This document shows positions 1 through 8,780 of a stretch of DNA of 48,625 nt, one piece after another (the first letter of the stretch is position 1; every line of letters starts with the position of its first letter). The notes below the pieces were generated by a model. The model was not told the origin of the DNA, did no database searches, and was given only the letters and a program-made list of their open reading frames with translations. Origin of the DNA: Pseudomonas migulae NBRC 103157 (lineage in GTDB: Bacteria > Pseudomonadota > Gammaproteobacteria > Pseudomonadales > Pseudomonadaceae). The stretch spans positions 1 through 48,625 of the forward strand of contig NZ_BDAG01000048.1 in assembly GCF_002091715.1 (NCBI RefSeq). The letters are read 5' to 3'. Both the position numbers and the translations under genes were made by a program.

Positions 1-44
1 TCAGGCAAGCTACAGGACTGTCCAGCTCCTTTGCCCAATGACAT
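1..44 (-). CDS. Possible 5' end of a truncated gene
   Basis: An ATG at 44 on the minus strand follows an AAGG stretch and opens a frame reading MSLGKGAGQSCSLP to the window edge, with no stop. It starts 12 bases after the stop of the next minus-strand gene, which fits an operon. Only about 14 codons are visible, so identity cannot be judged and the start may be spurious. Confidence 0.3.
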   Translation of the reverse strand, partial: MSLGKGAGQSCSLP

Positions 45-56
45 CCCGGACCTTTT

Positions 57-329
57 TCAAGCGTCATCCAACTGCAACACATCAGGGTGAGCGGCTCGAT
101 AACCCAGGGTCTTGTCGATCCACGCATTCAGCTCATTGACCATCACCGGAGGCTTGCCCGGATAGCGCCCAAGGGTTGAACGCAGGACGCCGTCAATCCC
201 CGGAACTGATCGCAGGTTCCGGGTCTTGATGTAATGTTCGATAAAACAGTTAAGTCGAAAGTGTTCTGTCATCGAAAGATAAACGCACTCCAGACTAACG
301 ACTTGATCAATTGCAAAATCGTCGCGCAT
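57..329 (-). CDS. Small protein of unknown function, 90 aa
   Basis: I do not recognise this family. The 90-residue product has no signal peptide or membrane segment, has an acidic N-terminus (MRDDFAIDQ) and is probably a compact cytoplasmic helical protein. It ends just before the possible truncated gene at the window edge. The 270 bases upstream are non-coding and contain a short perfect inverted repeat (GTTGAC-N6-GTCAAC at 369-386) that could belong to its promoter. A real gene is likely because the frame is open, has sensible composition and lacks a competing frame. Confidence 0.6.
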   Translation of the reverse strand: MRDDFAIDQVVSLECVYLSMTEHFRLNCFIEHYIKTRNLRSVPGIDGVLRSTLGRYPGKPPVMVNELNAWIDKTLGYRAAHPDVLQLDDA

Positions 330-599
330 TTAGTTCTCTGCAAGGCTTGTTGTAGGGATTTCCTTAGTTGTTGACTCTTTGGTCAACTGGGCGGTACCCA
401 TGGAAATGCGGCGCGCATGCTATCCGTAGTGATTCTAAATGTATGTAAGTCGATGACAATGTCAGACAAGCGGTTAAAAGATCAAATCGCCAGACTTCTA
501 TAAGTGTTTCCTGGGTGAAACACTCTCTGTAACGCTGAAGTTATTAGCCCGCATAGACAGGTGTTAAATACGATTGCGTTTGTATCGGTATTGATAGTT
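330..599. other. Intergenic region with a short inverted repeat
   Basis: This 270-base gap lies upstream of the 90-aa gene and downstream of the YedK-like gene, both on the minus strand. The only structure seen is the GTTGAC-TCTTTG-GTCAAC repeat at 369-386. No RNA gene or convincing small ORF was found. Confidence 0.4.
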
Positions 600-1280
600 T
601 CATGCCAGTTCATGAATAAGCTCTGCACCCTGGTTTTTGACGTTGCCGATGGCTTTGCCGACCTTGTACCACTCGAAATTCTCACTGCCTTCGCCTTGCA
701 GCAACGCCATTTGTTCAGCGCGATCCCGGGGGGTGGCGGGGGCGAGCCATTCCCTTGCCAGTTCCGGCGACAGCACCACCGGTCGGCGGTCATGAATATC
801 GAGCATGCCGCCGGCGCTGTCTGCGGTGATGATCACGAAGCCGTCGTCGTCTCGTGCTTCCTCGCTACCCGTAGGAAACCGACCAATCGCGGCACAGAAA
901 ATCGGCGCGCGGTCCCGTCGACGGATGAGCCAAGGTTGTCGCGTCGAATCGCCTGCATCGACCCATTCGAACCAGTTATCAATCGGCACGATTGCCCGGT
1001 GCGGCCAGATAGCGCGGAAGAACGGGCCATGGGCGACTTTTTCGACGCGGGCATTGATCGGTGCTGCGCGATCCTTCGCCCAATGCGGCCGCCAGCCCCA
1101 ACGCACCTTGTCGGCCACCAGCCCGACGTCTTCCAGGTGAAACAACGCCAGTTGATTGGTCGGCGCCGCGTTGTAGCGGGCCAACGGCTCGTCGCCGACG
1201 TGGTTGATCAGCGCGTCGGGAATGCTCAGCGCCGCGACAAAATCGTGGATACCCCGGTACTGCGACAGTCGTCCGCACAT
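600..1280 (-). CDS. yedK: SOS response-associated peptidase / abasic-site protein YedK (HMCES family)
   Basis: HMCES/YedK proteins shield abasic sites in single-stranded DNA by forming a thiazolidine link through Cys2 after Met1 is removed. The start chosen gives MCGRLSQ, placing the essential Cys at position 2; a longer frame from 1310 would bury it. Other conserved residues are present: Asn76 in INAR, Glu105 in WFEW and His163 in the HDRRPVVL motif. The 226-residue length is normal for the family. It lies 39 bases downstream of an ABC ATPase gene and may be cotranscribed with it, though the functions are unrelated. Confidence 0.93.
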   Translation of the reverse strand: MCGRLSQYRGIHDFVAALSIPDALINHVGDEPLARYNAAPTNQLALFHLEDVGLVADKVRWGWRPHWAKDRAAPINARVEKVAHGPFFRAIWPHRAIVPIDNWFEWVDAGDSTRQPWLIRRRDRAPIFCAAIGRFPTGSEEARDDDGFVIITADSAGGMLDIHDRRPVVLSPELAREWLAPATPRDRAEQMALLQGEGSENFEWYKVGKAIGNVKNQGAELIHELA

Positions 1281-1319
1281 GACCGAATCCTCCCCTCGAG
1301 GTTTCAGCATAGTCGCGCC

Positions 1320-2033
1320 TCAGATCACATGTGCCCGCTGCAACTCGGTCAACGACAACGCCTTGAGTTGCGCGAGTAGCGGATCACGCCGGTCGCGAGG
1401 ATGCGCCAATTGCACGGCCAGTTCCTGGCGAATGCGGCTGGGGCGATTGTCCATGACCAGCACCCGGTCGCTGAGATACAGCGCTTCATCGACATCATGG
1501 GTGACCAGCAGCAGGGCGATGGCGTGACGCTCGGCCAGCTCCAGCAACAGGTCCTGCAGTTTCATCCGGGTGAAAGCGTCCACCGCGCTGAAAGGTTCGT
1601 CGAGCAGCAGCACATCGGGTCGCGAGTAGAGGCCGCGGGCAATGGCGACCCGCTGCGCCATGCCGCCGGAAAGCGCCTTGGGCAAGGCGTCTGCGAAACC
1701 GGTCAGGCCGACTTCATCGATCAGTTGCGCCACCCAGGCCTTGTCGTAATGGTTGTCGGCGCTGAAGCCGATGTTTTGCTCGACCGTCAGCCATGGCATC
1801 AGTCGTGGTTCCTGGAACACGAATGCGACTTCACCGGCGCGGCTGTCGAGCTCTCCCTGAAAGTCCTTTTCCAGTCCGGCGACGATTCGCAGCAACGTAC
1901 TTTTGCCGCAACCGCTGGGGCCTAGCAGGCTGACGGTTTCCCGGGGCTGCAATTGCAGGTGAATATTTTGCAGCACGGTGGTGCTGGCGAAGGTTTTGCG
2001 CTCGACGCGAATGTCCAGCAGGTGCTCGCTCAT
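1320..2033 (-). CDS. ABC transporter ATP-binding protein, sulfonate/nitrate/taurine type
   Basis: This is the ATPase subunit of an importer with the permease and binding protein encoded upstream. Walker A is GPSGCGKST (about residues 38-46), the signature is LSGGMAQR, Walker B is VLLLDEPF and the H-loop is VTHD. The Q-loop region reads VFQEPRLMPW, typical of SsuB/TauB/NrtD proteins. It is 237 residues long and starts 3 bases after the permease stop, so translation is probably coupled. The substrate class (aliphatic sulfonates or similar) follows from family resemblance only. Confidence 0.93.
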   Translation of the reverse strand: MSEHLLDIRVERKTFASTTVLQNIHLQLQPRETVSLLGPSGCGKSTLLRIVAGLEKDFQGELDSRAGEVAFVFQEPRLMPWLTVEQNIGFSADNHYDKAWVAQLIDEVGLTGFADALPKALSGGMAQRVAIARGLYSRPDVLLLDEPFSAVDAFTRMKLQDLLLELAERHAIALLLVTHDVDEALYLSDRVLVMDNRPSRIRQELAVQLAHPRDRRDPLLAQLKALSLTELQRAHVI

Positions 2034-2036
2034 GGC

Positions 2037-2879
2037 TCAATCCTCTGCGCTCTGGCCGTTGAAAGTGTCGCGCCACGCCAGGAAACGTTTCTCCAGGCCC
2101 GCGAGGATGCCGTCGCTGAGTTTGCCCAGCAGCGCCAGCACGATGATTGCCGCGAGCACGATGTCCGGGCGAGACGTTTCCCGACCGTCACTGAGCAGAT
2201 AACCCAGGCCTTTGGTCGCGGCGATCAGCTCGGCGGCCACCAGAAACATCCAGGCCAGGCTCATGCCGCTGCGCAGCCCGGTGAACAGGCCGGGCAGGGC
2301 GGCCGGCAGCAGGATTCGGCGGACCAGCCGCGTCCGGCTGAAACCATACATTTGCCCGACTTCCACCAGTTTTCGGTCGATGTCGCGAATGGCTGCGACG
2401 CCGTTGAGGTACACCGGGAAGAACGCGCCGATGGCGATCAGGACGATTTTCGAGGTTTCGTCGATGCCCAGCCACAGCAACAACAGCGGCACCCAGGCCA
2501 GGCTCGGAATCGAGCGAAGGCCGGCGAACGTCGGCTCCAGCCAGGCTTCGGCTTCGCGGCTCAAACCGACCCAGGCAGCAAACACCAGGGCCAGGCCGGC
2601 GCCGATGGCAAAACCCAGCAGCACCCGCAACAGGCTGGCGCTGATGTGTTTCCACAACGCGCCTTCGGCGAGGTCTGCGAGGGTCAGGGCGATTTCGCTG
2701 GGCGCGGGCATTTGGTAGGACGGTAGCCAGCCGATGCGTACGATACATTCCAGCACCAGGATGATCAGCACCGGCAAGGCCAGGCCCTTGAGACGCAGGC
2801 GCCAGGCGTTACTCAAGGAAAGCGTGGCGCTACGCGGTGATGGTAATTCGAGGGGCAGGGGTTTGCTTTTGCTGGTCAT
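2037..2879 (-). CDS. ABC transporter permease, SsuC/TauC-like
   Basis: A 280-residue inner-membrane permease of the BPD_transp_1 family. A charged N-terminus of about 30 residues precedes the first membrane helix (VLIILVLECIV), and several more hydrophobic helices follow. The cytoplasmic coupling-helix region contains ASLLRVLLGFAIGAG and the EAA-type segment ending in LPGLFTGLRSGMSLAW. It is the middle gene of a binding protein-permease-ATPase operon and is separated from the binding-protein gene by a 147-base gap carrying a large REP hairpin. Confidence 0.93.
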   Translation of the reverse strand: MTSKSKPLPLELPSPRSATLSLSNAWRLRLKGLALPVLIILVLECIVRIGWLPSYQMPAPSEIALTLADLAEGALWKHISASLLRVLLGFAIGAGLALVFAAWVGLSREAEAWLEPTFAGLRSIPSLAWVPLLLLWLGIDETSKIVLIAIGAFFPVYLNGVAAIRDIDRKLVEVGQMYGFSRTRLVRRILLPAALPGLFTGLRSGMSLAWMFLVAAELIAATKGLGYLLSDGRETSRPDIVLAAIIVLALLGKLSDGILAGLEKRFLAWRDTFNGQSAED

Positions 2880-2937
2880 GGAATTCTCCAGGCACGATGA
2901 ATCCGCGACAGGCGCGGGCTACAGTGCTGATTTGCGG

Positions 2938-3026
2938 CAAGATCAAAAGATCGCAGCCTGCGGCAGCTGCTACAGAGAAACGCATATCCCAATGTAGGAG
3001 CTGCCGCAGGCTGCGATCTTTTGCTT
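2938..3026. repeat. REP-type hairpin inside the ABC operon
   Basis: Two perfectly complementary arms of 23 bases lie at 2945-2967 and 3000-3022 around a loop of about 32 bases. The arm sequence is of the GATCGCAGCCTGCGGCAGC type, a common Pseudomonas extragenic palindrome different from the GTAGGAGC family seen elsewhere in the window. It sits between the binding-protein stop and the permease start. In the mRNA it should form a strong hairpin that may protect the upstream, more abundant binding-protein message. Confidence 0.85.
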
Positions 3027-4013
3027 TTATTGACGAGCCACGGTTTCCTTGAAGCCGGTGTCGATCAGTTGATCGATCACCTGATCGACATTCACCCCAC
3101 GACGAACCAGCTCTTCGGAGACCAGAATCGGCGCGGCTGCCTTGGAAGCGATCACGTCCCTGGCGGTCAGTTGCGGACTGCTCAGGTCGGTGCGCGACAG
3201 CTGCAACTTGGCCACTTCCAGCGGCAGGCCTGATTCGGTGGCGAGCAATTTCGCCAGCTCATCAGGATTTTTCACCGCCCACTCTCGAGCCTCTTCGTAC
3301 GCCTTCAGGACGGTTTCGATGGTCTGCGGGTGCTCTTTCGCATAGGTGTCGGTGACGCTGACCACGCCGTAACTGTTGAAACGGGTGTTGCGATACAGCA
3401 GGCGCGAACCGGCTTGCACCTGGCTCGCGGCCATGTGCGGATCGAGGCCGGCCCAGGCTTCAACGTCACCTTTTTCCAGCGCGGTACGACCGTCCGGGTG
3501 TTGCAAGTGCACCAGTTCCACATCGTCCTTGCTCAGGCCGGCCTGTTGCAGGCTGCGTAGCGTGAACAGGTACGGGTCGGTGCCTTTGGTGGCGGCAATC
3601 TTCTTGCCTTTCAGGTCGGCGACGGTCTTGTAGGGCGAGTCCTTGCGCACCACCAGCGCGGTCCATTCGGCGCGGCTGTAGACGTAGACCGACTTGATCG
3701 GGCTGCCATTGGCGCGGCTGAGCACCGCGGCGAGGCTGGCGGAGGACGCGAAGTCGACGCCGCCGCTGTTGAGGTACTCCAGTGAACGGTTACTGCCCTG
3801 ACTGAGCACCCAACTGACTTTGGTCTGCGGCAGCGCTTTCTCCAGGAAGCCGAAATGCTTGAGCACCAGGCTGACCGGTGAGTAATAGGCGTAATCCAGA
3901 TGCACTTCGGCCGGCGGCGTTTGCGCAGCCTGCGCTGCGGGTTGCAGGCTCAAGGCCAGGACGCAGGCGCTGAGCAGAGACCTGACGGTGGGAAAACGGA
4001 AGGTGGACTTCAT
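3027..4013 (-). CDS. Periplasmic substrate-binding protein, aliphatic sulfonate ABC importer type
   Basis: A 328-residue binding protein of the NMT1/SsuA group. A signal peptide (basic start MKSTFRFPTVR, hydrophobic core, cleavage near AAQA-AQ) directs it to the periplasm. The mature part has the family pattern LDYAYYSPVSLVLKHFGFLEKAL, a TDPYLF loop in the first lobe and WAGLDPHMA at the hinge. It is the first gene of the operon with the permease and ATPase. The divergent neighbour encodes a second protein of similar fold. The exact ligand cannot be read from the sequence. Confidence 0.9.
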   Translation of the reverse strand: MKSTFRFPTVRSLLSACVLALSLQPAAQAAQTPPAEVHLDYAYYSPVSLVLKHFGFLEKALPQTKVSWVLSQGSNRSLEYLNSGGVDFASSASLAAVLSRANGSPIKSVYVYSRAEWTALVVRKDSPYKTVADLKGKKIAATKGTDPYLFTLRSLQQAGLSKDDVELVHLQHPDGRTALEKGDVEAWAGLDPHMAASQVQAGSRLLYRNTRFNSYGVVSVTDTYAKEHPQTIETVLKAYEEAREWAVKNPDELAKLLATESGLPLEVAKLQLSRTDLSSPQLTARDVIASKAAAPILVSEELVRRGVNVDQVIDQLIDTGFKETVARQ

Positions 4014-4308
4014 GAGATCAGCTCCGGCAAGGCGTTGAATGTCTTATTTCCAAAAGATCATTTTTTATGAATGGTTCCTGCGTAAACGGAATATTGCAGG
4101 CTCTGTGCCATGTGGCGGATTTCGCGCTGGTTCAAGGCTTGGCGTGGGGTCTGAAGCCAAGGGGATGTTGCCGGGAAAACAGTCTGTCGAGTCGCTGTTG
4201 CTGAGCAAACAGTGTTGCCTGACGGTCATGAGCTTATGCATAAATAGAATTTAAAAAGCTATCTGTAAGAGCGTTATGGTCTATGGCATTCACTCTCAAG
4301 GAGCCCCC
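4014..4308. promoter_or_regulatory. Divergent promoter region between two binding-protein genes
   Basis: A 295-base gap lies between the starts of two oppositely oriented ABC binding-protein genes and must carry both promoters. AT-rich stretches at about 4050-4095 (ATCATTTTTTATGAATGG) and 4235-4260 (CATAAATAGAATTTAAAAAGC) are the likely core regions. No clear operator was identified. A 71-codon plus-strand frame inside has an odd composition and is not considered a gene. Confidence 0.5.
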
Positions 4309-5256
4309 ATGAACCTGTCCCGATTTGTGCGCGGTCTGTTGACCAGCGCGTTGTTTACCGCACCGATGGCCTACGCCGCCGACCCCGTCGTCCTGCACGT
4401 CGGTGATCAGAACTACTACAACGTGCGCGCCTCGGTGGAAGCGTCGGGTGTGCTGGAAGGCGCGCCGTATACCGTCGACTGGAAGCACTTCCAGGCCGCC
4501 GCGCCGCTGGCCGAAGCCTTGAACACCGGCGCGCTGGACCTGGGTTTTCTTGGTGATTCGGGCTTCCTGTTCCTCGCCGCCAAACAGGCGCCGGTGAAGC
4601 TGATCGGGGTCTCGCGACAGAACCCGGACACGATCGCGTTGCTGGTGCCGAAGGATTCGCCGGTCAAAACCATCGCCGACCTCAAGGGCAAGAAAGTCGC
4701 CTACTGGCCCGGCGCCTGGAGCCAGCAATTGACCCTGCGCGCGTTACAACAAGCTGACCTGCCGGAGGACTACGTCGACTTCATCAAACTGATGCCGATC
4801 GATGCCGCTGCCGCGTTGCCGCAGGGCAGCATCGATGCCTTCCCGGTGTGGGAGCCCTACATTTCCCAACAGATCCTGTTCTCCGGCGCCCGACCGATTC
4901 TCACCGCCAAGAACCTGATGCCGGGCCTCAGCGCCATCGCCGCGTCGACACCGTCCATCGACAGCAAACGCGAAGCCATTGCCGATTTCCTGGTGCGCCT
5001 GAAAAAGGCTCGGGCCTGGGTCGACAACCACACCGACGAGTACGCCGATCTGTGGGCGAAGAAGGCCAATCTCGACCAGAACGTTTCTCGCCACTGGTTG
5101 CGTCAGGCGCACATGACTGTCGGCCCGGTAGACGCGCAGGCGGCCAAGGATTTGCAGAGCACCGCGGACTTCCTGTTCAAGGTCAAGGCGCTGCCTTCGG
5201 CACTGGCAACCGCGCCGATCATCGACAGCTCGTTCCAGCAGGCACTCAATCAGTAA
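4309..5256 (+). CDS. ABC substrate-binding protein, sulfonate type (orphan)
   Basis: A 315-residue periplasmic binding protein. The start at 4309 follows an AAGGAG site and gives a clean signal peptide (MNLSRFVRGLL, hydrophobic stretch, cleavage after AYA). The mature protein has the family features GALDLGFLGDSG in the first lobe, DLKGKKVAYWPGAWSQQ and a WEPYI hinge motif. No permease or ATPase follows, so it is an orphan that may feed the divergent transporter or act with a system elsewhere. Ligand unknown. Confidence 0.87.
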   Translation: MNLSRFVRGLLTSALFTAPMAYAADPVVLHVGDQNYYNVRASVEASGVLEGAPYTVDWKHFQAAAPLAEALNTGALDLGFLGDSGFLFLAAKQAPVKLIGVSRQNPDTIALLVPKDSPVKTIADLKGKKVAYWPGAWSQQLTLRALQQADLPEDYVDFIKLMPIDAAAALPQGSIDAFPVWEPYISQQILFSGARPILTAKNLMPGLSAIAASTPSIDSKREAIADFLVRLKKARAWVDNHTDEYADLWAKKANLDQNVSRHWLRQAHMTVGPVDAQAAKDLQSTADFLFKVKALPSALATAPIIDSSFQQALNQ

Positions 5257-5348
5257 CCGACGCAGCGTTGGAACCAAACACTGTGTAACCTGATCCAACC
5301 GGCGCCCGCACACGTGTGCGGGCTCAACGGTCAGGCCCAAGGCACACG

Positions 5349-6248
5349 ATGAAACAGCTGTTCAAGGTTTTCTGCGCACTTGCCATTGCCGTCGGGCTGG
5401 TGGGTTGCATCGCGGCTCCCATAGAAATGACGGCACAGACGGAACAGCGGCTGCGTGCGCAACCGCCGATCCGTTTTCTGCTGACCTTCGATGACGGTCC
5501 GAGCGCGTCGAGTTTATGGAACCCGACGATGATGATCCTCGACAGCCTGGCCACCAACCCGGTGCAACCGAACCTCAAAGCGGTGTTCTTCGTGCAGACC
5601 GGCGCGCCACGGGCGGGCGACAGCGACATCGGCCGCGAGGTCATGCGCCGCGAACAGGCCGACGGGCAGATACTGGGTTTTCACACGGCCACTCACTGGC
5701 ACACCAATCACCGCTCACTAAGCCCGGAAGAGCTGGAACAGTCGCTGACCAAAGGCAGTGCCGACATTGCCGCGATCACCGGCGCGCCGCCGACCCTGGT
5801 GCGTCCGCCATTCTGGAACTACGACAAACGGGTCTTCGCGGCCTATCAAAAGCACGGCATGCACGTGTTGCTGACCGACCTGAGTGCCAACGACGGCAAG
5901 ATCTGGGGTTTCAACGCCAGTCCCCGGCGCCGGGCTAACATGCTGCGGCAGATGTCGGAGGTGCGCGAGCGCATCGCATTGGGTGAGTTGCCGACGGTGG
6001 ATGGGGTGATCCCGGTGGTGGTGACCTTCCACGACCTCAATCGCTACACGGCCCGACATGCCCGCGAATACCTGAAAATCCTTCTCGACAGTGCACAGGC
6101 GACCGGCGTGAAAACGGCGCAGAAGCCGTTTTACGATGATCAAGCCGAACTGCAACGGGCGGCCATGGCGCGCACCGTTCGTGACAGTGCGCAACCAGTG
6201 AAATTGCCGGGGATCTGGAACTGGATCTGGGGCGCGGACGCTGACTGA
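5349..6248 (+). CDS. Polysaccharide deacetylase family lipoprotein
   Basis: A 299-residue NodB-homology deacetylase. The start at 5349 gives a type II signal peptide with lipobox LVGC, so the mature protein should be lipid-anchored. Motif 1 is TFDDGPS, with the catalytic base and a metal-binding Asp. Motif 2 is GFHTATHWHTNH, giving the two metal-binding His. RPPFWNYD is the motif-3 equivalent, and a late TFHDLN supplies a His near the usual motif 5. Family members remove acetyl groups from N-acetylated sugars of peptidoglycan or exopolysaccharide; the substrate here is unknown. It converges with the type VI immunity gene, 19 bases away. Confidence 0.88.
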   Translation: MKQLFKVFCALAIAVGLVGCIAAPIEMTAQTEQRLRAQPPIRFLLTFDDGPSASSLWNPTMMILDSLATNPVQPNLKAVFFVQTGAPRAGDSDIGREVMRREQADGQILGFHTATHWHTNHRSLSPEELEQSLTKGSADIAAITGAPPTLVRPPFWNYDKRVFAAYQKHGMHVLLTDLSANDGKIWGFNASPRRRANMLRQMSEVRERIALGELPTVDGVIPVVVTFHDLNRYTARHAREYLKILLDSAQATGVKTAQKPFYDDQAELQRAAMARTVRDSAQPVKLPGIWNWIWGADAD

Positions 6249-6267
6249 TGCGTCCTTCCGCCAGGAT

Positions 6268-6987
6268 TCAGTTCAGAAACATCGGCAAATAACCCAGCTC
6301 TACCAGTTTTGTATCGATATCCCCAACCCGTTCAACGTGGTCGAGATTCTGCTCGTTCATCACCTCAGGGCAGCTGATGACTATGGTTCCTCGATCTGGC
6401 ACAGGAACCAGTTTGTGTGCCTGAGGGAAGTCTGCCGGGTTCAACGATTTGGGGCAAAAGCCGATCCACCCAATCGTCTGCCGGTCTTTGAAGACACGTC
6501 CTTTTCTGAAGTAACTGGCCGGTACGAGGGTGACCCAGTCAATTTCAGGCCAGATATTCACTGCCAGGCTGATGATTTCGGAGAACATCTCCTGCGGGTG
6601 CTCGAACTTCATCAATAAGGCGCCGGCGTCCTCGAAGGACATGGCTGAAACGGAATCGAGGTTATGTGCGCTGTAATGAAAAGCGACGCCTCCCTCAAGC
6701 GGGTCCTGGATGGCGTTCCAGACCGAAAATTCGGTCAGGTCAGGAAGCTCCGGATCATGAGCACGTTTTACCTTGTCGATCAGCGCTTGAGTGTCGGTAC
6801 TGACGTTGGTTGCAAGTGAGTCCTTGAGGCTTTTCCCTTGCAGATACCAGTTGGCCAGAAGCGGACTGATGGCTCCGAGCTCTCGCAAAAACCTGGCCGC
6901 TCTTTCTATCTGCAGCTCAAGGGGAAGTGACGTAATGGCCGGTTTGTTGAACCTGAATGTGAAAATGAAGCTTTTGAAGTGGGTCAT
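6268..6987 (-). CDS. tsiT: Imm52-type immunity protein for a Tox-REase-5 effector (TsiT-like)
   Basis: A 239-residue protein without signal peptide, resembling the Imm52 immunity family that pairs with Tox-REase-5 toxins. It lies 30 bases downstream of the toxin gene and is the last gene of the island, the position occupied by tsiT in P. aeruginosa. Recognisable features are the GGVAFHYSAHNLDS and NIWPEIDWVTL segments and a GWIGF motif, with a C-terminal acidic VGDIDTKLVELGYLP. It should neutralise the toxin in the cytoplasm of the producer. The family call is from memory of conserved motifs; the positional argument is strong. Confidence 0.82.
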   Translation of the reverse strand: MTHFKSFIFTFRFNKPAITSLPLELQIERAARFLRELGAISPLLANWYLQGKSLKDSLATNVSTDTQALIDKVKRAHDPELPDLTEFSVWNAIQDPLEGGVAFHYSAHNLDSVSAMSFEDAGALLMKFEHPQEMFSEIISLAVNIWPEIDWVTLVPASYFRKGRVFKDRQTIGWIGFCPKSLNPADFPQAHKLVPVPDRGTIVISCPEVMNEQNLDHVERVGDIDTKLVELGYLPMFLN

Positions 6988-7017
6988 GCTGATACCTTGA
7001 ATGAGTTGCGGGTCGGA

Positions 7018-7836
7018 CTATGCGATCAATCCCGGGTTGTCTCTGTAGTACTCCTCCATTTGCTTCTCTTCTTCCCTGCGCAGCTCATCGTATTCTTCCT
7101 GGTCCTTGCTGCCGGGCAGCGGGTTCCAGAACGCCCTCAGGTTGGTCAGGCCCAGATCGCTGTATTGTTCTGAACAGTATTCGTAGACCACACGTTGCAT
7201 GAAATGCCACTCGACCGAAACAGGAGGCGTAGGCCTGGCTTTCTGTGAGTGGGCTCTGGCGGGCGCAATCAATTCTTCTCTGACATTTGCCCAGGGCCGA
7301 GGCGTATTCAGGACCGGGATGAACATGAAGGCATAGCGAGCCTTGGCCTCCAGCAATGTGCATCGGCTTTTGTCAAAACCGTCCCACCAGGTGTTGCTCC
7401 ATCGCCATTCGTTCGGGAAGGGGAAGTTCGTCACCCATTGCTGATAGCGAGAGGACAGGTCAGACATGCTGTGACCTTTGCCGTTGTTGGCGATCGCCAT
7501 TACGCCTTTGTCCGGAGGGCATTCCACGCAGTCTTTTTTCTCGCTCTTGCACTGCTCTTCCTTCTGGCGTGTCTGTTCGCGAGTCACCGGTGGCGCGTCG
7601 GTTTTCTGGTCGGTTTGAAGTTTCGGTTGAGCCTGTGGCATCGGCATCGGTTTGGGCGCCGGTTGAGGTGCCGGCATGGGAGCAGGGCGGGGCGGTGGCG
7701 CGGGCAAGCGGGTCGGTGGCGGAACCCGGATCCCTTCAAGAGGACCGCGCAGGCCTCCGCGAGGTACGGGAAACGGCCCTCGGGCGAGTTGTTCGCCGGA
7801 GCCTTCGGTGCCGGGTGTTTTCAGAAGGTTGCTCAT
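7018..7836 (-). CDS. tseT: Type VI secretion effector with Tox-REase-5 nuclease domain (TseT-like)
   Basis: A 272-residue DNase-type effector. Residues 1-90 are Pro-rich and low complexity, probably the part that engages PAAR and the chaperones. A Cys/Lys-rich linker (KSEKKDCVECPPDKG) leads to the toxin domain. The domain shows WWDGF with a conserved Asp, then LLEAKARY supplying the E-x-K part of a restriction-endonuclease-like active site, and the family-typical VEWHFMQRVVYEYC. The C-terminus is strongly acidic. It follows the co-chaperone by 13 bases and precedes the immunity gene by 30. Gene order matches paar4-tecT-cotecT-tseT-tsiT of P. aeruginosa. Confidence 0.88.
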   Translation of the reverse strand: MSNLLKTPGTEGSGEQLARGPFPVPRGGLRGPLEGIRVPPPTRLPAPPPRPAPMPAPQPAPKPMPMPQAQPKLQTDQKTDAPPVTREQTRQKEEQCKSEKKDCVECPPDKGVMAIANNGKGHSMSDLSSRYQQWVTNFPFPNEWRWSNTWWDGFDKSRCTLLEAKARYAFMFIPVLNTPRPWANVREELIAPARAHSQKARPTPPVSVEWHFMQRVVYEYCSEQYSDLGLTNLRAFWNPLPGSKDQEEYDELRREEEKQMEEYYRDNPGLIA

Positions 7837-7849
7837 TGTCGTCCCTGGT

Positions 7850-8215
7850 TTACCTGGCGCGTGGCCATTCCTTTAGTGCGTCAATGTATTGCATGACGCT
7901 GTCGTAATCTCGAAAACGTTGTTCCGGCGTATCGGCAACGGGGCGTTGCATCCATTCCACAAACCCCGGCGATGTCTGAAAGCCGGGCTTGTACAACCCA
8001 TAGCGCATGAACAGTTCGGTCTCTTCAGGGGCCACGATTCCAAACGCTTCGGCCTCATCACGTAGCTGTCTGAGATACGCACTGGCTTTGGGTTCACCTA
8101 CTTTTGCGAACCACGCGGGGTCTTGCTGACGAACTTCGAGCAGGAGTTTGTCGATGACTTCGTCCTGACGGATGTGATCCAGTTGTTCGAGTTGTTTTGC
8201 GCTGAGTTCAAGCAC
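7850..8215 (-). CDS. Small type VI effector co-chaperone (co-TecT-like)
   Basis: A 121-residue, charge-rich, mainly helical cytoplasmic protein that overlaps the end of the DUF4123 gene by 8 bases. In P. aeruginosa the gene in this position encodes the co-chaperone that holds TecT and helps load TseT onto PAAR4. I assign it on position, size and coupling rather than a recognised motif. Visible features are an N-terminal LSAKQLEQLDHIRQDEVIDKLL helix and a Trp/Arg-rich end (KEWPRAR). Confidence 0.7.
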   Translation of the reverse strand: MLELSAKQLEQLDHIRQDEVIDKLLLEVRQQDPAWFAKVGEPKASAYLRQLRDEAEAFGIVAPEETELFMRYGLYKPGFQTSPGFVEWMQRPVADTPEQRFRDYDSVMQYIDALKEWPRAR

Positions 8216-8780
8216 TGGAAACCTCCGGTTTTTTCGGTGCAGTGAAGGTCAGGTAATCTCGCTGCAAGGGCCGCCAGGTTTGCCAAAAAAGGATGCCGGA
8301 CATGAGCTCCGCCTGTTGCGTCTCGGTCAATACCGGTTCGAGGGCCTGGCGCACGGTTGGGTTGTAATAGCGGAACAACGCACGGCGACCGTCCGGGAGG
8401 CGGGTAAACAACTGGTTTTTCAGGTGAGCGGCGATAGTCTCGAACCCCTGTTCACTCCACAGCCAGGACACCAGGGGCGATTGCTGATCCCTGCCGATCA
8501 GCCAGAGCAGTAGCTGATCGCTGAGCGCGTCGTCGTCCGTAAAGGTCACAAGCGCCGGGCCCGCGTGCTTGATTTCGTCCAGCTCGGTGCCTTCCAGCAA
8601 CCATTGCCATTGAACCCGGTCGCCAGGCTCATCGAAGCGTTTGGTCAGTGTCAGATAGCACGCGCCGTCAACCAATGCATAGTGACGCAGACCGGGATTC
8701 GCTCTGCGAGCCCGCTGAATCGCCTGCAGTGAATTCCGTGTTTGCAGATCCACAGGGGGTGTCTGGTCATCCGGGATCAT
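8208..8780 (-). CDS. DUF4123 type VI effector chaperone (TecT-like)
   Basis: A 190-residue adaptor of the DUF4123 family, which delivers effectors to a cognate VgrG or PAAR tip. The start at 8780 overlaps the PAAR stop as ATGA, indicating coupling. Family features include HYALVDGACY near the N-terminus, GPALVTF, SPLVSWLWSEQGFETIAAHL and GRRALFRYYNPTV, which matches the conserved FRYYDP-like element. It lies between PAAR and the small co-chaperone, the order found for TecT in P. aeruginosa. Confidence 0.88.
   Translation of the reverse strand: MIPDDQTPPVDLQTRNSLQAIQRARRANPGLRHYALVDGACYLTLTKRFDEPGDRVQWQWLLEGTELDEIKHAGPALVTFTDDDALSDQLLLWLIGRDQQSPLVSWLWSEQGFETIAAHLKNQLFTRLPDGRRALFRYYNPTVRQALEPVLTETQQAELMSGILFWQTWRPLQRDYLTFTAPKKPEVSSA

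Noticed and set aside
4039..4254. 71-codon plus-strand frame in the divergent binding-protein promoter
   Set aside because: No ribosome site, AT-rich start and atypical codons; it lies where both promoters must be.
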